A stretch of 9,344 nucleotides of DNA from Deltaproteobacteria bacterium (lineage in GTDB: Bacteria; Desulfobacterota; DSM-4660; Desulfatiglandales; Desulfatiglandaceae). A program made the position numbers and the translations under genes. The notes under the pieces are model-generated. The model did no database searches. It saw only the letters and a program-made list of their open reading frames with translations, and was not told the DNA's origin. Location: assembly GCA_019307645.1 (NCBI GenBank), contig JAFDJF010000125.1, positions 1-9,344 of the forward strand. Direction: 5' to 3'. Of this stretch, positions 1 to 5,793 are shown in pieces (position 1 is the first letter of the stretch; every line of letters begins with the position of its first letter).

Positions 1-2
1 GC

Positions 3-185
3 GGAAAGACCCCTCGTCAGGCGGTCAAAACCCCTGACGGCAAAGAAAGTGTTGAGGCGCTTCTTCTTGACGCCTCACGGCACATGAACAGAGATGACGA
101 AATGGCTAAGATCAGCTTAGCAGCGATTGACACCATTCGCCACCGACTGGGTCTGAATGAAACCTCTGGTAAAAAAGAGTCCTAA
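3..185 (+). CDS. C-terminal end of an unrecognised protein (gene starts before the window)
   Basis: An open frame runs from the window edge to a TAA at 183-185 and gives 60 residues. It begins GKTPRQAVKTPDGKESVEAL and ends in a charged, helical tail (about residues 22-60) with no cysteines or membrane segment. The GKTPRQAV...DG+E.VEALL pattern resembles the short C-terminal tail I recall from large uncharacterised bacterial proteins of the SEC-C or DUF2384-like kind, but I cannot assign the family from this fragment. The frame is preferred because the other two forward frames are closed by stops within the first 90 bases. The gene ends directly against the left arm of an inverted repeat at 185, which may act as its transcript end. 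The function is unknown. Confidence 0.6.
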   Translation, partial: GKTPRQAVKTPDGKESVEALLLDASRHMNRDDEMAKISLAAIDTIRHRLGLNETSGKKES

Positions 186-365
186 GGGTTCGCGCAAAAA
201 TAAATTCACATTTTGGCGCTCAGATTTGGGTTAATATTGACATATTTATGAAGAGCAAAAGTTGCAGTAATAGTGGACTATTTCAAGGTTTTTGATCTTC
301 ATAATATGTCAAGAGTGACCTGAAGATGAGATGCCAAAATATGAAGTTATTTTTGCGCGAGCCCT
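185..365. repeat. Nested inverted-repeat element (MITE-like), about 181 bp
   Basis: The outer arms at 185-217 and 333-365 are reverse complements over 33 bases with about three mismatches; each outer end reads AGGGYTCGCGCAAAAATAA. A second pair lies inside: TTGACATATTTATGAAGA begins at 237 and its complement ends at 312, with one bulged base and further pairing to 260/290. The whole unit could fold into one long hairpin. No transposase is encoded. A shortened copy of the same arm occurs at 4114-4162, so this is a dispersed family. It fills most of the gene-free stretch 186-443. The rest (366-443) shows nothing I can name. Confidence 0.8.
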
Positions 366-443
366 AAGCCTGTCAAAGCGGACGGAGAGAACAAAAAAAA
401 CAACTCAAACTTTTTGATGACTTTTAGATGAACTACTTCCCCT

Positions 444-869
444 TTAAATAAAGTTTCTTCCAGGGCTCCCGGTTGTTTTCCCGATAATTTGACAATGCCA
501 AATAAAGAAATAAAGTGCCCCGACAGCAAGTTCGGCACAGTGGTGATTCTCTTTTTGAAGTGTTTCCAGATCTTCAATAACCTTTTCCGGTGTGACCGCC
601 CATGCCTGTGAAACCTTTTTCCCCTCAACCATGCGTGAGACCGTGTTTGCGCAGGCATTGGTATTTATACAACCATTCGTGTCGAAGGTGGCATGTTGAA
701 TAACGCCGTTCCTGACAACAAGATACATTTCCACTGTGTCACCGCATTCTCCTGTGTTAGTGCCATAGCCGTCAGGTTGTTCAAGTATCCCCCGCTTTTC
801 TGTATTTAAGGCCATCTCAAGATACTTAGGAGAATGATCTCTCCAGAAATCGAATTCTTTGTCTTCCAT
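444..869 (-). CDS. NifU/IscU-like iron-sulfur cluster scaffold protein
   Basis: The 141-residue product is essentially a single NifU N-terminal (IscU-like) domain, a scaffold on which [2Fe-2S] or [4Fe-4S] clusters are assembled before transfer to apo-proteins in the cytoplasm. The three expected ligand cysteines are visible: C42 in ECGDTVE with its conserved partner D44, C67 in FDTNGC, and C111 in HHCAELA. The length fits a stand-alone domain; the NFU and ferredoxin-like domains of full NifU are absent. I chose the ATG at 869 because the homologous region starts there and it lies 4 bp after the upstream stop. ATGs at 884 and 905 in the same frame would add residues and overlap the upstream gene. 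It is probably co-transcribed with, and translationally coupled to, the ADP-ribosylglycohydrolase gene. No cysteine desulfurase gene is adjacent, so whether it serves general or specialised Fe-S assembly is open. Confidence 0.85.
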   Translation of the reverse strand: MEDKEFDFWRDHSPKYLEMALNTEKRGILEQPDGYGTNTGECGDTVEMYLVVRNGVIQHATFDTNGCINTNACANTVSRMVEGKKVSQAWAVTPEKVIEDLETLQKENHHCAELAVGALYFFIWHCQIIGKTTGSPGRNFI

Positions 870-873
870 GTTT

Positions 874-1644
874 TCACAATCCATATGTCTCATTAAATTC
901 ATCAATAATAGGCAGAAACTCGTCCGGGAGTCTATCCCTCACATTTGAAACAATCTCCTGCGGAACTTTCTTGTAATATGCCTGGGCAATCCCGCCTGCC
1001 ATACAGGCCAGGGTATCGCTGTCACCACCAAGGGATATTGCTTTTCTGAGCGCGTCCTCAAAATTTTCTGATTCCAGAAAAGAAACGATCGCCTCGGGAA
1101 CCGAACCCTGGCATGATACGTCAAAGCGATAGGTCTTCCTTATTTCATCTACAGATCGATTGAGGTCATATCCAAACCGGCTGCTGATTTCCTTTCTGAT
1201 ACCTTCCCGGCCTTCCCCTGTGCGGGCCAGATATATTGCCAGTGCCGTCGCCTGCGCACCTTTTATCCCTTCAGGATGATTATGGGTGACTTCGGCACTT
1301 TTCCCTGCCTCATTTAATACCTCTTCAAGTGAAGAAAAAGCAAACCCAACCGGACTGACTCTCATGGCAGAGCCATTCCCCCAACTATTGTAAGGACTGC
1401 TGTCAGGGGAAAACATCCACCTGTAAAAAAGGCCGCCATAACCCGCATTAGGATACTTCTGCCCGAACATTTTGAGTGAAAGGGTATAATCCGTCTTTTT
1501 CAAGATGGAGAAGGCAATCGCCACGGTCAGGACCGTGTCATCGGTAAAAGTTGAGTGGCGGCTGAAAAGAGGGAATGCCGTCGATTTTGTGGGGTAACGT
1601 TCAAAAACAGAACCGATGACGTCCCCGGCAATGGCCCCCAGCAT
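874..1644 (-). CDS. ADP-ribosylglycohydrolase family protein (DraG/ARH-like)
   Basis: This family of binuclear-metal hydrolases removes ADP-ribose from modified proteins or small molecules. The 256-residue product has the family signatures in order: GAIAGDVIGS at residues 3-12, the metal-binding TDDT at 34-37 (T34, D35, D36), GNGSAMR at 89-95, HNHPEGIKGAQA near 121-132, and the second metal motif GGDSDTLACMAGGIA at 206-220 (D208, D210, T211). All expected metal ligands are present, so the enzyme should be active. A strong GGAGGG site lies about 5 bases before the ATG at 1644. The TGA (874-876) is 4 bp from the next start, suggesting a two-gene operon with the NifU-like gene. DraG reactivates nitrogenase reductase, but no nif structural or draT gene is visible, and many family members have other substrates, so the symbol is left empty. 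Confidence 0.9.
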   Translation of the reverse strand: MLGAIAGDVIGSVFERYPTKSTAFPLFSRHSTFTDDTVLTVAIAFSILKKTDYTLSLKMFGQKYPNAGYGGLFYRWMFSPDSSPYNSWGNGSAMRVSPVGFAFSSLEEVLNEAGKSAEVTHNHPEGIKGAQATALAIYLARTGEGREGIRKEISSRFGYDLNRSVDEIRKTYRFDVSCQGSVPEAIVSFLESENFEDALRKAISLGGDSDTLACMAGGIAQAYYKKVPQEIVSNVRDRLPDEFLPIIDEFNETYGL

Positions 1645-1680
1645 TTTTCCCTCCGATTTCAGGTCAATACAAAATGCTCA

Positions 1681-1826
1681 TTGAGCCAGTTTCAAAACGT
1701 TTCAGTTTGGTCAAGATCAAGGCGGGCGAAAATTTTAACCACAGAAATACATTAAGTATTTTGAGGATTAAAATTTGAACCCAACGCTGAGATTGGCCAA
1801 AATGGGACATTTTGAAATTGGCTCCA
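1681..1826. repeat. Imperfect inverted-repeat element, about 146 bp
   Basis: The left arm (1681-1738, starting TTGAGCCAGTTTCAAAACG) and the right arm (1768-1826, ending TTTTGAAATTGGCTCCA) are imperfect reverse complements over about 58 bases. Matching is strongest at both ends: TTGAGCCA-type outer tips and TTAAAATTT-type inner tips. The roughly 29-base centre contains a smaller palindrome, AAATAC-ATTAA-GTATTT (1745-1761). There is no open frame of interest and no transposase. The structure suggests a non-autonomous MITE or a dispersed hairpin repeat. It occupies the middle of the 330-bp gene-free stretch 1645-1974. The remainder holds a possible promoter (1876-1905) and the start region of the next gene. 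It shows no clear sequence relation to the element at 185-365. Confidence 0.7.
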
Positions 1827-1875
1827 TTGAAAAACAATTATTTTACTCCTGATCATATGGGAACGCAAATTCTTC

Positions 1876-1905
1876 TTGACTGAAAAGCTTTAAGAAGGAA
1901 AATAT
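1876..1905 (+). promoter_or_regulatory. Possible sigma-70-type promoter for the Mth938-like gene
   Basis: A TTGACT hexamer at 1876-1881 is followed, after 18 bases, by AAATAT at 1900-1905. This lies about 70 bp upstream of the ATG at 1975. The -35 match is good and the -10 match is weak. It is the best candidate in this interval, but it could be chance in AT-rich DNA. Confidence 0.25.
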
Positions 1906-1974
1906 AGGGCTTAGGGTTCGCGGTTCAGAGGTTTCTGGGCCAACCGTGATCTTGGAACGGATGGAGAGAATCAT

Positions 1975-2331
1975 ATGAATAAAACTTCGAAAATAGAAAT
2001 CAGCTCTTTTGGACTCATTGTCATTGATGGCAGGCAATACACTTCAGATCTGATGATCTATCCTGACGGGCAGGTGAAAGATTCCTGGTGGCGGAAGAGC
2101 AGCCACAGCGTCACGATAGATGACATAGGCGAACTTGTTGATTCTGAGCCGGAAGTGATTGTTGTGGGTACAGGAGTCAACGGGTTGATGAAACCTGTAA
2201 TGGCACTTGGAGAAGCCCTTTCTGTAAAAGGCATAGAACTTATTTCATTGCCCAATCAGGAGGCCATAGAGGTTTTTAACGTTCTTTCATCTGAAAAAAG
2301 GGTTGGCGCCTGCTTTCATCTGACATGTTAG
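1975..2331 (+). CDS. Mth938-like domain protein (DUF498/AAMDC family)
   Basis: This 118-residue protein matches the small single-domain family named after Methanothermobacter MTH938, which includes human AAMDC and the mitochondrial complex I assembly factor NDUFAF3. Typical family features are visible: the N-terminal strand IEISSFGLIVIDGRQYTSDL, the IYPDGQVKDSWWRK segment (residues 28-41), the glycine-rich VIVVGTGVNGLM (61-72), and the closing pattern NVLSSEKRVGACFHLTC, close to the family's usual N.L...RV.A..HLTC ending. Family length is about 115-125 residues, so it is complete. A GGAGAG site lies just before the ATG at 1975. The molecular role in bacteria is not established. It stands alone on the plus strand and converges on the LolA-like gene with only 24 bp between the stop codons. 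I see no terminator hairpin there. Confidence 0.88.
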   Translation: MNKTSKIEISSFGLIVIDGRQYTSDLMIYPDGQVKDSWWRKSSHSVTIDDIGELVDSEPEVIVVGTGVNGLMKPVMALGEALSVKGIELISLPNQEAIEVFNVLSSEKRVGACFHLTC

Positions 2332-2355
2332 AGTTCGCATAAACAATACAGATTG

Positions 2356-3168
2356 CTATTTCTTTTTGGGTATTGGCACTGAACAAACCGGTGAAAGTGC
2401 GGCCCCGGGAAGCTTTTCAGGGTCAAAGGCCTCTTTGGGAATATATTCCACATCAAGGCATACATCACTGATGATAACTTCGGTGCTGCGGTTGCCCTTG
2501 ACGTCCAACATGCGGATCTGAAGGGGCATCGGGATATTGTTGAGAACGACAACATTTCCAAACAGCTTGGTCTTCCACAGCGAGCCCTGTGTGTCATAGT
2601 AATCGCGCTGGATCGGAAGAAAAGTGTCTGCTGCAATCCAACTGACGATACGTGAATAATACCATTGCTCATCTGGTATTGTCTCAATTTTATATGATTT
2701 CTTGCCCGTATGCACTTCCTCAGCCAGAAACTTGTCAGTTCCCCCCGGGTCCTTGATGCCAAGATCCCCCCATGTGAAATCAGTGCCAAGAAACGAGTCA
2801 TAGGCCATTAAGGCCGTCAAACTTCGCACCCTCCGTGTCGCGGGGAAATACACCCATTCCTTGAGGGGTTTGTCCACAGGTTTCCAGAACAGATAGGCGT
2901 TTCCTTTCAGGCTTTCCGGCTCCAGAAGGACCAGCAATGCGCGCCTTCCGTCCTTAAACTCCTTATGTGCCATTCTGGCACCCCACTCGCTGGTTACCTG
3001 GTTGCCTTCCTTTAAGGTGATGACCACTTTTGTTGAACCCTGGCGACCGGCATCTAAGGCATCCAAAGATTTCTTGACTATAGTCGAAATATCCGGGGGA
3101 TCGGCTTCTGCAATGGGAACCGAAAGAACAAATAGCATGACGAGAAACAACAGCCCTGTTTTTTTCAT
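2356..3168 (-). CDS. Secreted LolA-like outer membrane lipoprotein-sorting family protein
   Basis: The 270-residue product starts with a clear signal peptide (MKKTGLLFLVMLFVLSVPIA, then EA-DPP), with likely cleavage after AEA near residue 22 and no lipobox cysteine, so it should be a soluble periplasmic protein. The mature part resembles the LolA-like/TP_0789 type proteins annotated as outer membrane lipoprotein-sorting proteins: residues 100-135 carry KEWVYFPATRRVRSL and DSFLGTDFTWGDL, hallmarks of that group, followed by beta-rich sequence. Such proteins fold as an open beta-barrel that binds lipid or lipoprotein acyl chains and are often found beside RND/MMPL exporters. None is visible here, so the cargo is unknown. 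The ATG at 3168 is chosen because GAGGAGG lies 9 bases upstream; a TTG at 3192 in frame would place that site inside the coding region. The usual LolA lipoprotein-carrier role is unproven for this subgroup. Confidence 0.82.
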   Translation of the reverse strand: MKKTGLLFLVMLFVLSVPIAEADPPDISTIVKKSLDALDAGRQGSTKVVITLKEGNQVTSEWGARMAHKEFKDGRRALLVLLEPESLKGNAYLFWKPVDKPLKEWVYFPATRRVRSLTALMAYDSFLGTDFTWGDLGIKDPGGTDKFLAEEVHTGKKSYKIETIPDEQWYYSRIVSWIAADTFLPIQRDYYDTQGSLWKTKLFGNVVVLNNIPMPLQIRMLDVKGNRSTEVIISDVCLDVEYIPKEAFDPEKLPGAALSPVCSVPIPKKK

Positions 3169-3177
3169 CTTCCAATA

Positions 3178-3184
3178 CCTCCTC
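3178..3184 (-). promoter_or_regulatory. Strong ribosome binding site deciding the LolA-like start
   Basis: CCTCCTC on the plus strand reads GAGGAGG on the minus strand, 9 bases before the ATG at 3168. It fixes that ATG, which immediately precedes the signal peptide, over the upstream in-frame TTG at 3192. Confidence 0.7.
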
Positions 3185-3295
3185 GTTTGCAAAACGCTAA
3201 ACTATTACGATTTTAACAACCTTTTACCGTTAAGTTTCTATGAATTTCGAGAAAATGTAAAGGGGAAAAAGACTTTAGGGTTCGTTTTTGGCGGG

Positions 3296-4009
3296 TTAGA
3301 TCCTGTACATGCAACATCCCGGGTGCACTAACCGGTATTCCTCCGCGGTTTTTTCCGACATGGATACAATAATTTTTGTCCTGTCACTGCGGGTTATTTC
3401 ATATCGGGCATAGAGATCTTCATTAACCATCTTGTCTTTGGCTGCCATGATACAACTGATTCTTCTTTCTTCCATTCGCAGGAGTTCACTAATCAGGGCT
3501 GCAGCCCTTTTCTTTTCCTGTAAGATATTCTCTTCTTTTTTTCGTTGTCTTTCTAAATGGTTCTGTCTTGAAATTACAGTAATATCATCTACAGGACCCG
3601 GGTGCTCTTTTTCCTGATGCGTGATGGCTGTATCGACACCGTGTGCCTGAGCAGACCCCTCTCCATTGAACCCGGATAATAATACATCGATTTCATCCTG
3701 TGACATGATATCCTGATCCAATCCGTCCCAGACGCCTTTTTTTTCATCTGCAGGGGCTTCAAATTGCTGCTGAGCGAATATCCTGTCAAGTTTTTGCTGT
3801 AAAACCGCTTCTCCTGGGGCTTCCTGGTCTTGCTCCCGTTGCCGTGCAATCATGGCGTCAATATAATCCTGAGACGCTGCACCGGAGCCTTTTTGATCAT
3901 TGGGAGGCCCTTGAGTTCCCTGTTCCGGCGGTTGGGCGGGCATGACATCCAGAGTGTGCGGGTCAATCTCCTCCCGGGTCATTTTTTCTTTTGGTTCGTC
4001 TGGTGCCAT
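3296..4009 (-). CDS. Low-complexity protein with FliM-N-terminus-like SQDEIDVLL motif
   Basis: The family of this 237-residue protein is not recognised. It has no signal peptide or membrane segment. Residues 1-100 are rich in P, Q, E, D and G and probably disordered. Residues 102-113 read MSQDEIDVLLSG, very close to the FliM/FliN N-terminal motif (SQDEIDALL), which in FliM is the docking peptide for phosphorylated CheY. Weaker relatives precede it: SQDYIDAMIA at 46-55 and LQQKLDRIFAQ near 70-80. Residues about 148-185 form a highly charged helix or coiled coil (RQRKKEENILQEKKRAAALI). The C-terminal 50 residues look more ordered and end GCCMYRI. No flagellar or chemotaxis gene is near. The ATG at 4009 has only a very close AAGAAG before it; Met10 is an alternative start. 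It lies 127 bp upstream of the LolA-like gene on the same strand. It may bind a response regulator (inference from the motif only). Confidence 0.7.
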   Translation of the reverse strand: MAPDEPKEKMTREEIDPHTLDVMPAQPPEQGTQGPPNDQKGSGAASQDYIDAMIARQREQDQEAPGEAVLQQKLDRIFAQQQFEAPADEKKGVWDGLDQDIMSQDEIDVLLSGFNGEGSAQAHGVDTAITHQEKEHPGPVDDITVISRQNHLERQRKKEENILQEKKRAAALISELLRMEERRISCIMAAKDKMVNEDLYARYEITRSDRTKIIVSMSEKTAEEYRLVHPGCCMYRI

Positions 4010-4074
4010 CTTCTTTTAATAACTCAGCTTATGTGTTAATAGTTCATGTCACGGTGCTTCAACTGCTTAAATCG

Positions 4075-4092
4075 GCATTTGCATGCAAATGC
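4075..4092. promoter_or_regulatory. 18-bp perfect palindrome, possible operator
   Basis: GCATTTGCATGCAAATGC is a perfect 18-bp dyad. It lies 65 bp before the start of the minus-strand gene at 4009, where an operator for a dimeric regulator would be expected. The arms have no spacer and no T-run follows, so a terminator is less likely. The regulator is unknown. Confidence 0.45.
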
Positions 4093-4113
4093 TTTAGCCT
4101 GAAGATCTTTTCC

Positions 4114-4162
4114 TTAAGGGCTCGCGCCAAAAATGTGAATTTATTTTTGCGCGAACCCTAAG
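4114..4162. repeat. Shortened copy of the 185-365 inverted repeat; strong hairpin
   Basis: The segment 4125-4159 is the reverse complement of the left arm at 185-219 except for one extra A. A 12-14 base piece of the opposite tip (TTAAGGGCTCGCGC, 4114-4127) is joined directly to it, so the ends pair as a hairpin while the element's interior is gone. This looks like an internal-deletion derivative of the same family. On the minus strand it lies about 80 bp after the stop of the transporter gene, where it could serve as a transcript end or RNA-stability hairpin, although there is no U-tract. The rest of 4010-4243 shows only the 18-bp palindrome. Confidence 0.7.
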
Positions 4163-4243
4163 CAGATGCGGCACTGAATCATGTGTAAGAGTTTTGCGTT
4201 TTGCAAATGGGCCGGGCGTGGGGGTCAGCATCGGATAAGCCTT

Positions 4244-5431
4244 TCAAAAACGGATATTTTTCCACTTGATCAGATGCATGACGAGTATGCCTGCAATGAA
4301 TGCAAAGCCCATGTTTGTGGTCGTAAATCCGATGCCCGCGATGAGAATTGTTATGAAGAGGTCATTTTTTTCGCTTACATCCTTGACAAGAAGGGCCAGT
4401 TCAATGCCGGCAAAAATAAGAAGGACTCCCAATAGGGAATTCGGGATGGATGAGAGCAGTGAGACGCCGATTTTCCCAAGAGCCAGGCCCATGAACAGGA
4501 AAATAATTCCGATCATGATATTCGATCCGCCGGTTCGTGCACCAAACCTGTAGTGGGCAGCCAGGCCTCCTGCACCATGACACATGGGCACTGCACCCAA
4601 AAGACCGGCAAAGACATTTGTTATACCCATTGTTGAGGCCAATGCCCGATACGTTGCCCTCCCGGTTTGAGGCCCTCTCCCAAAGAGTGAATAACACGTG
4701 TCTGCTGTGCCCATAACAGCATTGCCCAGAGTCAGTGGCATTTGGGGTATGATCAACAGGACAAACGCAGTCAAAAAATCATCAATTCCCGGCCAGTATA
4801 TCTTTGTTGACGTGGGACCCAATGAAAAACCCGTGTTGTCAAGCGACCCATACAGGATACCTATAACGATCCCGGAAAAAACCACCACGAGTGCCGCAGG
4901 AAAACGTTTGTTTGTTAATAACAGGAGGGCAATCAGAAAGCCTGCAATGCCAATTATCGTATTCATGGGAATTCCTGCGCAGCAAACAGGAATGACTGAT
5001 TTGTTGATGAACAGCTCCGGTCGGAGCACGAGATTGATCCCTTTGTTTATCAGGATAAACCCGAGGCCCAGCTGAATCCCCCGCATGACAGGCTTTGTGA
5101 AAAATTTTGCGAGCCAGTCAATAAAACCGGTAACGGCCAGAAAGAGCAGGATCACGCCGAACAAGATTCCCGAAGCGGCAATAATTGATAAAGAGACTTT
5201 TTCCGGACACGCAATGGCAATGGCTGCCACGACTTTTAAAGGCTGGACGGGAATGGGAAGTTTATAATACAGACCGCTGAAAATATAGAAGACCCCGACC
5301 ATCAAGAAAACGGAAGTAACACTGAGGCCGGCAATCATTATCATGGCTACGGATAGAGGGATAAGCGTGCCAAGATCTCCCAGTGAACCTGCAAATTCAA
5401 CCCTGTCAAATCGATGTGCGCCAATCTGCAA
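4244..5431 (-). CDS. MOT1-type molybdate/sulfate transporter, polytopic membrane protein
   Basis: The 395-residue product is an integral inner-membrane protein with about 10-12 hydrophobic helices, related to the SulP-like MOT1 family whose characterised plant and algal members import molybdate. Family signatures are clear: GSLGDLGTLIPL (residues 15-26), PVQPLK (61-66), QMPLTLGNAV (230-239) and MCHGAGGLAAHYRFGARTGG (283-302). There is no C-terminal STAS domain, as expected for MOT1 rather than classical SulP sulfate permeases. Start choice: a TTG at 5431 follows AAAGGGAGGA by about 9 bases and begins just before the conserved HRFDRVEFAGSLG. The longer frame from a GTG at 5488 would begin inside a dispersed repeat and has no binding site. 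Substrate (molybdate, tungstate or sulfate) cannot be read from sequence. The nearby AOR gene, whose enzyme family needs a W/Mo-pterin cofactor, makes molybdate or tungstate attractive. It is transcribed away from that gene. Confidence 0.88.
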   Translation of the reverse strand: MQIGAHRFDRVEFAGSLGDLGTLIPLSVAMIMIAGLSVTSVFLMVGVFYIFSGLYYKLPIPVQPLKVVAAIAIACPEKVSLSIIAASGILFGVILLFLAVTGFIDWLAKFFTKPVMRGIQLGLGFILINKGINLVLRPELFINKSVIPVCCAGIPMNTIIGIAGFLIALLLLTNKRFPAALVVVFSGIVIGILYGSLDNTGFSLGPTSTKIYWPGIDDFLTAFVLLIIPQMPLTLGNAVMGTADTCYSLFGRGPQTGRATYRALASTMGITNVFAGLLGAVPMCHGAGGLAAHYRFGARTGGSNIMIGIIFLFMGLALGKIGVSLLSSIPNSLLGVLLIFAGIELALLVKDVSEKNDLFITILIAGIGFTTTNMGFAFIAGILVMHLIKWKNIRF

Positions 5432-5440
5432 AGTGCCATT

Positions 5441-5450
5441 TCCTCCCTTT
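5441..5450 (-). promoter_or_regulatory. Ribosome binding site supporting a TTG start for the transporter
   Basis: The minus strand reads AAAGGGAGGA here, followed after about 9 bases by TTG at 5431-5429. It also precedes an out-of-frame ATG that is not used. This favours the TTG over the GTG at 5488. Confidence 0.55.
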
Positions 5451-5481
5451 GACGGTTTTGAAAAACAGAGGTAACTACCCA

Positions 5482-5685
5482 GGTTCACGGTTCAGGGTTC
5501 ACGGTTCAGGGTTAAACCCAATTTTATCGCGATTTTCTTCATGTTTCCAGAGCGGCATAGCATGTTCCCTAGCCTTTGTGTGCAAGACCGTTTGGCATGT
5601 CAAAAAACCGGATGAACAGGGTGTTTGTCTAAAGAATAGAGCCCTTCCTTCATCGCTTTTAACCTTGAACCCTGAACCGTGAACC
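5482..5685. repeat. Inverted-repeat element with tandem 14-bp unit, about 204 bp
   Basis: The outer arms at 5482-5506 and 5661-5685 are reverse complements over 25 bases with one mismatch. The left arm consists of two perfect tandem copies of GGTTCACGGTTCAG (5482-5495 and 5496-5509) plus a GGTT stub. The right arm carries the complementary version with one change. The 154 bases between show no gene, clear promoter or other repeat. A related solitary fragment (GGTTCGCGGTTCAG) sits at 1914-1929. The element fills most of the gene-free stretch 5432-5793. Positions 5686-5793 are AT-rich with nothing recognised. The arm overlaps the transporter's possible GTG start, so insertion may have rebuilt its 5' region. 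Confidence 0.75.
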
Positions 5686-5793
5686 TTATAACCTGACCAG
5701 TTAAAAACAAAGTTACATGTTTATATGCCACTTTATTGAAAAAAACAACAATTCATTAGATACAAACCGGCAAATTAAAAAGAAAACCAGCCA

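Noticed and set aside
347..658. Minus-strand open frame of 103 codons
   Set aside because: It overlaps the NifU-like gene in another frame, is rich in Arg/His/Lys and has no recognisable motif; a shadow frame.
874..1644. Calling the glycohydrolase DraG of a nitrogenase switch-off system
   Set aside because: No nifH, draT or other nif structural gene is visible, and the family has many non-nitrogenase members.
3296..4009. Flagellar switch protein FliM or FliN
   Set aside because: Only the short SQDEIDVLL motif is shared; the CheC-like and SpoA domains of FliM/FliN are absent.
4181..4435. Plus-strand open frame of 84 codons with several cysteines
   Set aside because: It mostly overlaps the 3' end of the transporter gene on the opposite strand; its Cys spacing matches no metal site and it has no binding site.
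4244..5488. GTG at 5488 as the transporter start
   Set aside because: It lies inside a dispersed repeat without a ribosome binding site, whereas a TTG at 5431 follows AAAGGGAGGA and fits the family's N-terminus.
5482..5509. Tandem 14-bp repeats as a CRISPR array
   Set aside because: The units are short, adjacent and without spacers; they form one arm of an inverted repeat.
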